Shown: positions 1 through 6,840, counted from the first letter of the stretch. The stretch: 10,046 bases of DNA from Kiritimatiellia bacterium (GCA_012961745.1 DTYT01000214.1:1-10046), one strand, 5' to 3'. Numbers and translations are program-made. Notes: generated by a model from the sequence alone, not told the origin.

Positions 1-39
1 AACCGGGAGTTGGGGTTTCGAGTCCCTCCTGGCCTGCCA
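1..39 (+). tRNA. trnW: tRNA-Trp, 3' portion only (partial at window edge)
   Basis: The window opens inside a tRNA, at about tRNA position 38, just past the anticodon. Bases 2-6 are the 3' strand of the anticodon stem (ACCGG), 7-11 the variable loop, 12-28 the T arm with loop TTCGAGT, 29-35 the 3' acceptor strand (CTGGCCT), 36 the discriminator G, and 37-39 an encoded CCA. The anticodon is outside the window, so the isotype is inferred. The bases closely follow E. coli tRNA-Trp, and U72, C71, C70 and G73 fit the known tryptophan identity elements (A1-U72, G2-C71, G3-C70, G73). tRNA-Trp directly upstream of secE is a widespread bacterial order. One oddity is that the T-stem closing pair 53-61 would be T-C (bases 16 and 24) rather than the near-universal G-C. 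Bases 40-72 between the tRNA and secE show no promoter or terminator, so co-transcription with secE is likely. Confidence 0.85.
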
Positions 40-58
40 TTCGGTGTATGGGCAGGTC

Positions 59-64
59 GGGGAG
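59..64 (+). promoter_or_regulatory. Shine-Dalgarno site that fixes the secE start
   Basis: GGGGAG lies 8 nt before the GTG at 73. This supports the GTG over the in-frame TTG at 67 or the ATG at 10, which lies inside the tRNA. Confidence 0.6.
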
Positions 65-72
65 CGTTGAGG

Positions 73-276
73 GTGAAGAAGATAAGAGAGATTCCGGCGG
101 CGGTTGCCCGTTTTGCCGGGGAGGTGAAGGTGGAACTCCAGAAGTGCGTGTGGCCGACGCGACCGGAGCTGCTGGGGTCCACTCTGGTTGTCATCGCCGC
201 GACACTGCTTCTGGCGGTGTTCGTGGGGATGAGCGACGCGCTGATTGCGGGCGTACTGCGATACATCATCCGGTAA
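73..276 (+). CDS. secE: Preprotein translocase subunit SecE
   Basis: SecE is the small essential subunit of the SecYEG inner-membrane channel, where it clamps the two halves of SecY. The product is 67 aa, the short single-membrane-span form found in most bacteria rather than the three-span E. coli form. An amphipathic cytoplasmic helix (about residues 10-26) is followed by the family signature WPTR at residues 27-30, then one hydrophobic span (about residues 37-58) and a short basic tail. I chose the GTG at 73 because GGGGAG lies 8 nt upstream. The in-frame ATG at 10 would place the start inside the tRNA and add 21 residues unlike SecE. It lies between tRNA-Trp and nusG, its usual place. The gap to nusG is 21 nt, which suggests co-transcription. 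Confidence 0.93.
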   Translation: MKKIREIPAAVARFAGEVKVELQKCVWPTRPELLGSTLVVIAATLLLAVFVGMSDALIAGVLRYIIR

Positions 277-297
277 GCGCCGGTGGTTTGCGTTACA

Positions 298-849
298 ATG
301 GAAAAGAAATGGTACGTGTTGCATGCCCTTTCGGGGCAGGAATACAAGGTTAAAGAAAGCATAGAGAAGCGCCTGAAGGTGGACGGCGTGGAGGAATACA
401 TTGACGAAGTCCTGATTCCGACCGAAAAAGTGTCAGAGGTCAAGCACGGCCGGAAGACCACGACCACGCGCAAGTTCTACCCGGGATATGTACTGGTGCG
501 TATGGCTCTCTATGACGACAGCGGCAAGCTGATGGAAAAGCCCTGGTATTTCATCCAGAATACCGGCGGAGTGATCGGCTTCATTGGGGGAGATCGTCCG
601 GTGCCGTTGCGGGATGACGAGGTGGCCGTGATTCTGACCCAGGTAGAAGAGAAGAAGAAGACCGTCAAGCCGAAGGTTACGTTCGAGCCTGGGGAAACGG
701 TCAAGATCACCGACGGGCCGTTCCTGAATTTCAGCGGCGTTATCGAGGAAGTTGATCCGGAGCGGGGAAAACTCAAGGTTTCAGTGTCCATTTTCGGACG
801 AACCGCTCCCGTGGAATTGGAGTACTGGCAGGTGGAGCGGGGGGAGTAG
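298..849 (+). CDS. nusG: Transcription termination/antitermination factor NusG
   Basis: NusG binds the RNA polymerase clamp and links it to the ribosome (via S10) or to Rho, affecting pausing and Rho-dependent termination. The product is 183 aa, a normal length. The NGN domain opens with KKWYVLHALSGQE (residues 3-15) and holds the core motif FYPGYVLVRM starting at residue 60. A basic linker (EKKKTVKPK) leads into the C-terminal KOW domain (from about residue 129: FEPGETVKITDGPF). A short extension in the NGN domain, around the PWYFIQNTGGVIGFIGG segment, recalls planctomycete-like NusG. The ATG at 298 gives the standard N terminus. An in-frame GTG at 283 would add five residues (MVCVT). Neither start has a strong Shine-Dalgarno sequence; GGTGG at 282-286 is 11 nt before 298. 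The gene is followed after 15 nt by rplK. Confidence 0.95.
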   Translation: MEKKWYVLHALSGQEYKVKESIEKRLKVDGVEEYIDEVLIPTEKVSEVKHGRKTTTTRKFYPGYVLVRMALYDDSGKLMEKPWYFIQNTGGVIGFIGGDRPVPLRDDEVAVILTQVEEKKKTVKPKVTFEPGETVKITDGPFLNFSGVIEEVDPERGKLKVSVSIFGRTAPVELEYWQVERGE

Positions 850-859
850 GAGGCAGGAA

Positions 860-871
860 CCGGCATGCCGG
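860..871. promoter_or_regulatory. 12-nt perfect palindrome centred on the rplK start codon (candidate start-site hairpin)
   Basis: CCGGCATGCCGG is a perfect inverted repeat. As RNA it can form four G-C/C-G pairs with the CAUG, and so the rplK AUG, in the loop. It lies just after the Shine-Dalgarno stretch AGGAGG (848-853) and AGGAA (855-859). Whether it has a regulatory role is unknown. A 12-nt perfect palindrome is expected about twice per 10 kb by chance, so only its position is suggestive. Confidence 0.3.
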
Positions 872-1299
872 CACCCAAGGGCAAAAAAGTAGTCGGACAG
901 ATCAAGTTGCAGATTCCGGCGGGGCAGGCCAACCCGGCGCCCCCGGTCGGTCCGGCCCTGGGACAGCACGGGGTGAACATTATGGATTTTTGCAAGGCGT
1001 TCAACGCGGCCACCCAGAATCAGGCCGGGATGATCGTGCCGGTGGTTATCACGGTCTATCAGGACCGGTCATTTACCTTTGAAATCAAGAGCCCTCCCGC
1101 AGCGGTGCTGCTGAAGAAGGCGGCCGGTATCGCGAAGGGGTCGGGGACGCCCAACCGCGAGAAGGTAGGGAGAGTCACCCGCGGGCAGCTGGAAGAGATC
1201 GCCCGGGTGAAGATGAAGGATTTGAACGCGGGCACTTTGGAACACGCGGTGCGGATTATCGAAGGAACCGCCCGGAGCATGGGCATTCAGGTGGAGTAG
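865..1299 (+). CDS. rplK: 50S ribosomal protein L11
   Basis: L11 binds the GTPase-associated region of 23S rRNA (helices 43/44) at the base of the L12 stalk. It is the classic site of thiostrepton action and is needed for RelA activation. The product is 144 aa, against about 141-142 usually. The N-terminal domain (about residues 1-72) carries the proline-rich segment PAGQANPAPPVGPALGQ from residue 18, including the prolines involved in thiostrepton sensitivity, followed by HGVNIMDFCKAFN. The C-terminal RNA-binding domain includes GSGTPNREKVGRVTRGQ and KDLNAG. The ATG at 865 is preceded by AGGAGG (848-853, overlapping the nusG stop) and AGGAA (855-859). The gap to rplA is 5 nt. Nothing suggests truncation or transfer. 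Confidence 0.97.
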   Translation: MPAPKGKKVVGQIKLQIPAGQANPAPPVGPALGQHGVNIMDFCKAFNAATQNQAGMIVPVVITVYQDRSFTFEIKSPPAAVLLKKAAGIAKGSGTPNREKVGRVTRGQLEEIARVKMKDLNAGTLEHAVRIIEGTARSMGIQVE

Positions 1300-1304
1300 G
1301 CGCG

Positions 1305-2000
1305 GTGTCGCGTCACGGCAAGAAGTATCTCCAAGTAAGGGACGTGGTCTCGGGGGGCAAGATTTTTTCTTTGCCGGAGGCGATCGCTTTTCTCAAAGAA
1401 CATGGCTATGCACGTTTCGACGAGACTGCGGAGGTCGCCCTGCGTCTGGGGGTAGATCCCACTAAGTCGGATCAGATGGTTAGGGGCACGGTGCATCTGC
1501 CGCACGGGACCGGCAAGCCGGTGCGGGTGGTGGTCTTCGCCGACGGGCGGGAGGCGGGGGCGGCCCGCGAAGCCGGGGCGGATGAAGTTGGCCTGGCGGA
1601 GCTGATCAAGCGGGTCGGTGACGGGTGGACCGATTTCGACGTGGCGGTCGCGGTTCCCGCCGCCATGCGGGAGGTGCGCAAACTTGGACGGATACTGGGG
1701 CCGCGAGGGCTGATGCCTAATCCCAAGGCGGGCACGCTCACGGAAGACGTGGCCACCGCGGTGAAGCAGTTCAAGGCGGGGCGTCTGGAGTTCAAGATGG
1801 ACCGGCACGCGAATGTGAGTGTCCCCTTTGGGAAACTATCATTCCCCTCCGAGGCGCTGGTGGAGAATTGTCGTGCGGTAATTCAGGCAGTGAAGGCGGC
1901 GCGACCGGCGGCAGCCAAAGGAGAGTTCATCCGCCGCTGCACCGTCAGCAGTACCATGGGACCTGGTTTGCGGATTGATCCCCAGGAGTACGCATCGTGA
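1305..2000 (+). CDS. rplA: 50S ribosomal protein L1
   Basis: L1 forms the mobile L1 stalk that helps release deacylated tRNA from the E site. In many bacteria it also represses the L11-L1 mRNA by binding a mimic of its rRNA site. The product is 231 aa, typical for the family. The family signature GRILGPRGLMPNPKAGT is at residues 128-144, in the insert domain. The C terminus has the usual AKGEF...STMGPG pattern, and FKMDRHAN within the domain recalls PVC-type L1. The start is GTG, 5 nt after the rplK stop, with GGAG (1293-1296) 8 nt upstream. The TGA stop overlaps the rplJ start codon in the sequence GTGA, so translation of L10 is probably coupled to L1. I saw no separate L1-binding leader; only 15 nt separate nusG from rplK. 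Confidence 0.97.
   Translation: MSRHGKKYLQVRDVVSGGKIFSLPEAIAFLKEHGYARFDETAEVALRLGVDPTKSDQMVRGTVHLPHGTGKPVRVVVFADGREAGAAREAGADEVGLAELIKRVGDGWTDFDVAVAVPAAMREVRKLGRILGPRGLMPNPKAGTLTEDVATAVKQFKAGRLEFKMDRHANVSVPFGKLSFPSEALVENCRAVIQAVKAARPAAAKGEFIRRCTVSSTMGPGLRIDPQEYAS
1984..1988 (+). promoter_or_regulatory. Shine-Dalgarno site for rplJ, inside the end of rplA
   Basis: AGGAG lies 8 nt before the GTG at 1997 and sits within the last codons of rplA. It fixes the rplJ start and the 4-nt overlap. Confidence 0.6.
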
Positions 2001-2536
2001 TAGCAGAAGTCCGCCCGGAGAAGAGAAGCATTGTGCAGGAGTACCGGCAGCGGCTCCTTTCAGCTCGGTTCGGGGTCCTGGCTGATCCCAGTGGCCTGAG
2101 TGTGGCCAAGACCGCCGAATTGCGGGTGCGCCTGCGTGATGTCGGTGCGCGGATGCAGGTTGTAAAGAACCGCCTGCTGAAGATGGCGATCCGCGAAGCG
2201 GGTTTACCGGAAGAGTTGGGCCGATGGCTGGAGGGGCCGAATGCTTTGATTTACGGCGAGGGTGATGTTGCGGTTGCGTCGAGAACGCTGCGCCAGTTCA
2301 TTGAGGAGAATCAGCAGCCGTCGATCCGCTGCGGCTTCATCGGGGAGAGGATCCTGACGGCTGAAGAAGTCGAACAGATTGCCCAGCTGCCTTCCCGGGA
2401 GGAGATGATGGCCTACGTGGTTGGGATGGTCGCCGCTCCCATGTCCGGGTTGGTGGGCTGCTTGAACCAGATGCTGGTTCGGCTATTGTACGTGTTCAAG
2501 GCGATCGAGGAGAAGAAGAGCACGCCGGGTGACTAG
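1997..2536 (+). CDS. rplJ: 50S ribosomal protein L10
   Basis: L10 (P0 equivalent) anchors the L12 dimers to the ribosomal stalk base through its C-terminal helix and binds 23S rRNA with its N-terminal domain. The product is 179 aa; E. coli L10 is about 165. The N-terminal part has the usual VVKNRLLKMA segment. From LPSREEMM (residues 131-138) a long amphipathic helix runs to about residue 172. Past the point aligned with the E. coli LV pair it is about 13 residues longer (LVGCLNQMLVRLLYVFKAIEEKK), typical of species that bind three L12 dimers. The start is GTG with AGGAG 8 nt upstream, overlapping the rplA stop by 4 nt. This leaves no room for a free-standing L10 leader RNA. The gap to rplL is 42 nt. 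Confidence 0.95.
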   Translation: MIAEVRPEKRSIVQEYRQRLLSARFGVLADPSGLSVAKTAELRVRLRDVGARMQVVKNRLLKMAIREAGLPEELGRWLEGPNALIYGEGDVAVASRTLRQFIEENQQPSIRCGFIGERILTAEEVEQIAQLPSREEMMAYVVGMVAAPMSGLVGCLNQMLVRLLYVFKAIEEKKSTPGD

Positions 2537-2688
2537 TTTGGGACCGGTTATAACGATGGGAAAAGGAGGTAAGGCAAGATGAATGAGACGGCAGCGGAGC
2601 AGGTGGAACAGAAGGGAGCCCAAGAGCTCAAAGTGGAAGGGAAGATGGCGGAATTCATCGAATGGCTGGAAGGTATAACGGTCCTGGA
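2537..2688. repeat. Imperfect inverted repeat enclosing the rplL ribosome-binding site and start codon
   Basis: The left arm 2537-2552 begins directly after the rplJ stop. The right arm 2674-2688 lies inside rplL. They can pair as U2537-A2688, three G-U pairs, GGACCG (2541-2546) with CGGTCC (2679-2684), a bulged G2547, then TTATA (2548-2552) with TATAA (2674-2678): 15 pairs in all. The roughly 120-nt loop holds the rplL Shine-Dalgarno and ATG. It may be an mRNA structure tuning rplL translation, or chance. Confidence 0.3.
2563..2570 (+). promoter_or_regulatory. Very strong Shine-Dalgarno for rplL
   Basis: AAGGAGGT is a full match to the anti-Shine-Dalgarno core, 8 nt before the ATG at 2579. 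It is the best ribosome-binding site in the window, which fits the need for several L12 copies per ribosome. It supports the upstream ATG over the one at 2645. Confidence 0.75.
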
Positions 2689-3013
2689 GCTTGCCAATCT
2701 GGTCAAGGCCCTTGAGGATCGTTTCGGGGTCTCGGCGGCGGCTCCGGTGGCGGTGGCGGCGGGGCAGGCTCAAGCGGCGGGCGGCGAAGCTGCGCCCGAG
2801 AAGACCGAATTCGACGTGATCTTGGCCGAAGTCGGTCCGCAGAAGATCCAGGTGATCAAGGAATTGCGTGCCCTGACCTCGCTGGGATTGAAGGAAGCCA
2901 AGGAGTTGGTGGAATCGGCACCCAAGCCCGTCAAGGAAGGTGTGTCGAAAGAGGAGGCAGAGTCCGTCAAGCAGAAGCTGGAGGCTGCGGGTGCCAAGGT
3001 GGAGATAAAGTAG
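2579..3013 (+). CDS. rplL: 50S ribosomal protein L7/L12
   Basis: L12 is the multicopy stalk protein that recruits and stimulates EF-Tu, EF-G, IF2 and RF3. The product is 144 aa, longer than the usual 120-130. The N-terminal dimerisation and L10-binding helices (EWLEGITVLELANLVKALED, about residues 28-47) are followed by an Ala/Gly/Pro-rich hinge (SAAAPVAVAAGQAQAAGGEAA) and the globular C-terminal domain with KIQVIKELRALTSLGLKEAK, the conserved factor-binding face. The extra length is a 22-residue N-terminal stretch rich in Glu, Gln and Lys before the Met at nt 2645, where most L12 proteins would begin. The ATG at 2579 is chosen because AAGGAGGT lies 8 nt upstream. The site before 2645 (GGAAGGGA) is weaker, but could give a 122-aa short form. 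The gap to rpoB is 40 nt. Confidence 0.95.
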   Translation: MNETAAEQVEQKGAQELKVEGKMAEFIEWLEGITVLELANLVKALEDRFGVSAAAPVAVAAGQAQAAGGEAAPEKTEFDVILAEVGPQKIQVIKELRALTSLGLKEAKELVESAPKPVKEGVSKEEAESVKQKLEAAGAKVEIK

Positions 3014-3053
3014 GTAGCGGCGCGGCTGTTGGATCCGGAGGGGGCCGGGTGTT

Positions 3054-6000
3054 ATGGTTGAGCGGTTAAATTTCGGCAGGTTGCAACCAGTGATTGACAT
3101 GCCGGATCTCATCGAGATCCAGTTGTCTTCGTACAAGGAATTTCTCCAGAAGGATACCGCTCCGAACCGGCGAAAGCTGGTCGGACTCCAGGCGGTGTTC
3201 AAGGAAGTCTTTCCTATTGAGAGCTACGATGGCCGCTATGTCGTCGATTTCGTCAAGTATGAGATCGGGGATCCAAAGTTGACGCCCCAGCAGTGCTTGG
3301 AAGAGGGCCAGACTTACGCTGCTCCATTGCACGTCACCTTCCGTCTGCGTGACGGGGACGATGTGACTGAGGACCCGGTCTACATGGGGGAAATCCCCCT
3401 GATGACTGAGCAGGGGTCGTTCGTCGTCAATGGAGCCGAGAGGGTGGTGGTGAGTCAGCTGCACCGGTCGCCCGGCATTTGCTACGAGCAGTCGGTGCAT
3501 TCCAGTGGGGCGGTACTCTATTCGTTCCGCATAATCCCTGATCGCGGATCCTGGTTGGAGGTGGTATTCGACCCCTCGGACATTCTCTATGTCTATCTTG
3601 ACAGTCGGCGAAGCCGGCGGCGTTTCTTGGTATCGACGTTCCTACGCGCGTTAGGCTATGGGTCGGACGATGAACTTCTGGGCCTTTACTACAAGTTTGA
3701 GGAGCTGAAGCTATCCCCCCTTCCCAAGGATGAGGATATGGAGGGCAGGGTCTTGCGGAATGACGTGATTTCGGCGGACGGGCGGTCGGTGGAGGCGACC
3801 CGCTACACGCCGCTGACTCGCGATCTGGCAAAGCAGTTGGTTGCCGCGGGCGAACGTAAGGTTCAGGTGGTCAACGTTTCCTGGGACGATGGGATTTTTC
3901 TGAAGACGGTGCAGAAGGATTCGACCCACAGCGAAGTGGAGGCGCTGAAGGAACTCTATCACCGACTGCGTCCTGGAGACCCGCCGACCGAGGCCAATGC
4001 GCGTCAGTTGCTGAAGAGATTGTTTTTTGATCCCAAGTGGTACGACCTGGGCCGGGTGGGAAGATACAAGATCCAGCAGAAGCTTGCCCTGGACCGAAAC
4101 CGCGCCAGCCGCGTACTTGAGAGAGAAGATCTGGTTGCGGCAGTGCGGTATCTGATAAACCTGCGGCGTGGCGAAGGGTCGGTGGACGACATTGATCATC
4201 TGGGTACGCGCCGGGTGCGGACCATCGGCGAACTACTACAGGCTCAATGCCGCCTGGGGCTGGCACGTACTGAACGTCTGGTGCGGGAGCGGATGACCAT
4301 TTTCGACACCACGGTAGAGAAACTCACGCCGCAGAAGCTGATCAATCCCAAGGCGCTGGCGGCGGTGATCAAGGACTTCTTCGGGCGCAGCCAGCTGAGC
4401 CAGTTTATGGACCAGACGAATCCGTTGTCGGAACTTACTCACAAGCGCCGGCTGAGCGCTCTGGGGCCGGGAGGTCTCAGCCGCGAGCGGGCAGGTTTCG
4501 AGGTCCGCGACGTGCATCCCAGCCACTACGGGCGTATTTGTCCCATTGAGACTCCCGAGGGACCGAATATTGGGCTGATCTCGTCGCTGAGTACGTACGC
4601 ACGTGTTAACGAATACGGGTTTATCCAGACGCCGTACCGCAAGGTCAAGAACGGCCGGGTGACCGAGGAGGTCGAGTATCTGACTGCGGACGAAGAAGAA
4701 GGCTATGTTATTGCCCAGGCGAATGCGCCGATTGACGACAGGGGGCGTTTCACCAGCGACCGGATATCGGTACGGTACCGCAGTGAGTTCCTGGAGGTTT
4801 CTCCGGATCGGGTGGACTATATGGATGTTTCGCCCAAGCAGTTGGTCAGTGTCGCCGCGAGTCTGATTCCGTTTCTGGAGCACGATGATGCCAACCGCGC
4901 ACTGATGGGATCCAACATGCAGCGACAGGCGGTCCCCCTGATGGTTACCGAGCCACCGTTGGTTGCCACCGGCATGGAAGAGCGGGTGGCGCGCGATTCG
5001 CGAGTGGTTTGTGTGGCGCGGCAGAGTGGAAAGGTCGCTTACGTCGCCGCGGACAAGATAATCATATCGAAGGATGGACGACGGCCGACGCGACGGACGC
5101 CCAAATCGGAATATCAGGTTTACCGTTTACGCAAGTTCATGCGGTCCAACGGCGGGACCTGCTACAACCAGAAGCCGATTGTCAAGGTTGGCCAGAAGGT
5201 GAAGAAAGGGCAGATCATCGCGGATGGGCCGGGGACCTTTGAGGGCGAGCTGACGTTAGGCCGGAACGTGCTGGTGGCCTTCATGCCTTGGGGGGGATAC
5301 AACTTTGAGGATGCCATCCTGATCAGTGAGAAGCTGGTCAAGGAGGATGTGTACACCTCGATCCACATTGAGGAATTCGAGTGCGGCGCCCGCGATACCA
5401 AGCTGGGGCCCGAGGAGATTACCCGTGACATACCGAATGTCGGTGACGAAGCTCTCAAGAATCTGGACCATGGCGGGATCGTGAGGGTGGGGGCTGAGGT
5501 CAAGCCGGGCGACATACTCGTCGGAAAGATCACCCCCAAGAGTGAGACCGAGCTGACTCCCGAGGAACGTCTGCTGCGTGCGATTTTCGGTGAGAAGGCT
5601 GCCGATGTAAGGGATACTTCCCTGCGCGTGCCAAGTGGTACGTCGGGGATCGTAATGAGGGTGAAGATTTCGGCGCGCAACCCGGCGAAGCGCACCAGGC
5701 TGGCACAGACGGAGAAGGCACGGCAGGCCAAGGTTCTCAAGGAGGAATACAAGGCCAAGAAGCAGGAACTGATGGAGAAGCTCACCGAGGCGCTGAGCAA
5801 CATTCTGCTGGGGGAGAAGATCCCGCTGGATGTGGTGGATATCGAGACCGGCGACATAATAATTCCGGCCAATCGCAAGATCACCAAGACCCTGTTGAGG
5901 AAGCTGGCTGCGGCGTACGACCATATTTCCATTGATCCCAGTCCCATCCAGATCAAGATCCAGGGGGTGATTGATGAGTACGCGGCGAAGATCGCCGACC

Positions 6001-6812
6001 TGGAGGCCGATCAGGAACGGGCTCTGGAGCGTCTGGAGAGCGGGGACGAAATAGACCCCGGAATCATCAAGCAGGTAAAGGTGTACATTGCCAGCAAGAA
6101 GAAGCTGGCGGTTGGCGACAAGATGGCAGGTCGGCATGGTAACAAGGGGGTGATCGCCAAGATCCTGCCGGAGGAGGATATGCCCTTCCTGCCTGACGGC
6201 ACACCGGTGGAAATTGTGCTGAATCCTCTGGGAGTACCCTCGCGGATGAACGTGGGGCAGATTCTGGAGACGCATCTGGGTCTGGCGTGCAAGGCATTGG
6301 GACTGTACGTGGCCAGTCCGGTGTTTGACGGGGTTTCCGAGGAGAAGATTCGGGAGCTGTTGGAGCGGGCGGGGGCCGCTGAAGACGGGAAGACGGTTCT
6401 ATATGATGGTCGCACCGGCGAGCCCTTTGATCAGAGGGTGACGGTAGGCTACATCTACATGATGAAATTGCATCATCTGGTCAGCGACAAGATTCATGCG
6501 CGGGCGGTGGGTCCCTACTCGCTGGTCACGCAGCAGCCGTTGGGGGGCAAGGCTCAGTACGGTGGGCAACGGTTCGGCGAAATGGAGGTCTGGGCCATGG
6601 AGGCCTACGGTGCGGCCTATGCCCTGCAGGAGCTGCTGACGGTGAAGAGCGATGATATCCGCGGGCGTACCCGGATATACGAGGCGATTGTGAAAGGGAC
6701 GAATACGCTGGAAGCCGACCGGCCGGAATCGTTCAACGTGCTGGTCAAGGAGCTCCAGAGTCTTGCGCTGGACGTGCAGACGGACAGCCGTTCGAAGACA
6801 CCGACTTTGTGA
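3054..6812 (+). CDS. rpoB: DNA-directed RNA polymerase subunit beta
   Basis: RpoB is one of the two catalytic subunits of RNA polymerase. The product is 1252 aa and uninterrupted. Landmarks: GAERVVVSQLHRSPG in the protrusion; a compact SI1-like region at about 214-288, much shorter than in E. coli; the rifampicin region starting at S446 (SQLSQFMDQTNPLSELTHKR) with D453, H463 and S468 matching sensitive E. coli residues D516, H526 and S531; an SI2-like Lys/Glu-rich helical insertion at about 882-1003; GDKMAGRHGNKG with catalytic K1023 and K1031 (E. coli K1065 and K1073); and the C-terminal block SYSLVTQQPLGGKAQ-like (here PYSLVTQQPLGGKAQ) to PESFNVL. The ATG at 3054 follows GGAGGGGG (3037-3044) by 9 nt. 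The predicted phenotype is rifampicin-sensitive, with T455 where E. coli has N518. rpoC follows after 36 nt. Confidence 0.98.
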   Translation: MVERLNFGRLQPVIDMPDLIEIQLSSYKEFLQKDTAPNRRKLVGLQAVFKEVFPIESYDGRYVVDFVKYEIGDPKLTPQQCLEEGQTYAAPLHVTFRLRDGDDVTEDPVYMGEIPLMTEQGSFVVNGAERVVVSQLHRSPGICYEQSVHSSGAVLYSFRIIPDRGSWLEVVFDPSDILYVYLDSRRSRRRFLVSTFLRALGYGSDDELLGLYYKFEELKLSPLPKDEDMEGRVLRNDVISADGRSVEATRYTPLTRDLAKQLVAAGERKVQVVNVSWDDGIFLKTVQKDSTHSEVEALKELYHRLRPGDPPTEANARQLLKRLFFDPKWYDLGRVGRYKIQQKLALDRNRASRVLEREDLVAAVRYLINLRRGEGSVDDIDHLGTRRVRTIGELLQAQCRLGLARTERLVRERMTIFDTTVEKLTPQKLINPKALAAVIKDFFGRSQLSQFMDQTNPLSELTHKRRLSALGPGGLSRERAGFEVRDVHPSHYGRICPIETPEGPNIGLISSLSTYARVNEYGFIQTPYRKVKNGRVTEEVEYLTADEEEGYVIAQANAPIDDRGRFTSDRISVRYRSEFLEVSPDRVDYMDVSPKQLVSVAASLIPFLEHDDANRALMGSNMQRQAVPLMVTEPPLVATGMEERVARDSRVVCVARQSGKVAYVAADKIIISKDGRRPTRRTPKSEYQVYRLRKFMRSNGGTCYNQKPIVKVGQKVKKGQIIADGPGTFEGELTLGRNVLVAFMPWGGYNFEDAILISEKLVKEDVYTSIHIEEFECGARDTKLGPEEITRDIPNVGDEALKNLDHGGIVRVGAEVKPGDILVGKITPKSETELTPEERLLRAIFGEKAADVRDTSLRVPSGTSGIVMRVKISARNPAKRTRLAQTEKARQAKVLKEEYKAKKQELMEKLTEALSNILLGEKIPLDVVDIETGDIIIPANRKITKTLLRKLAAAYDHISIDPSPIQIKIQGVIDEYAAKIADLEADQERALERLESGDEIDPGIIKQVKVYIASKKKLAVGDKMAGRHGNKGVIAKILPEEDMPFLPDGTPVEIVLNPLGVPSRMNVGQILETHLGLACKALGLYVASPVFDGVSEEKIRELLERAGAAEDGKTVLYDGRTGEPFDQRVTVGYIYMMKLHHLVSDKIHARAVGPYSLVTQQPLGGKAQYGGQRFGEMEVWAMEAYGAAYALQELLTVKSDDIRGRTRIYEAIVKGTNTLEADRPESFNVLVKELQSLALDVQTDSRSKTPTL

Positions 6813-6833
6813 GGCCATGCCGGTGAAACGATC

Positions 6834-6840
6834 GGGAGGG
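6834..6840 (+). promoter_or_regulatory. Shine-Dalgarno site that sets the rpoC start
   Basis: GGGAGGG lies 8 nt before the GTG at 6849. Alternative in-frame GTGs are at 6852 (spacing 11) and 6840 (overlapping the site itself, so unlikely). Confidence 0.55.

Noticed and set aside
1..72. Promoter for secE within or after the tRNA
   Set aside because: No -35/-10 pair is visible in the 33-nt spacer; read-through from upstream of the tRNA is more likely.
48..353. Plus-strand frame overlapping secE and the start of nusG
   Set aside because: It runs in a different frame through conserved SecE and NusG codons, and its product is a Gly/Arg-rich artefact.
2549..2554. TATAAC resembling a -10 promoter box between rplJ and rplL
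   Set aside because: No -35-like hexamer lies 16-18 nt upstream (the bases there are GC-rich rplJ coding sequence), and the site is better explained as part of the inverted repeat.
5162..6275. Long minus-strand open frames opposite rpoB (264 and 339 codons)
   Set aside because: They are shadows of the conserved rpoB frame; low-complexity Ser/Arg/Leu-rich translations with no supporting ribosome-binding site.
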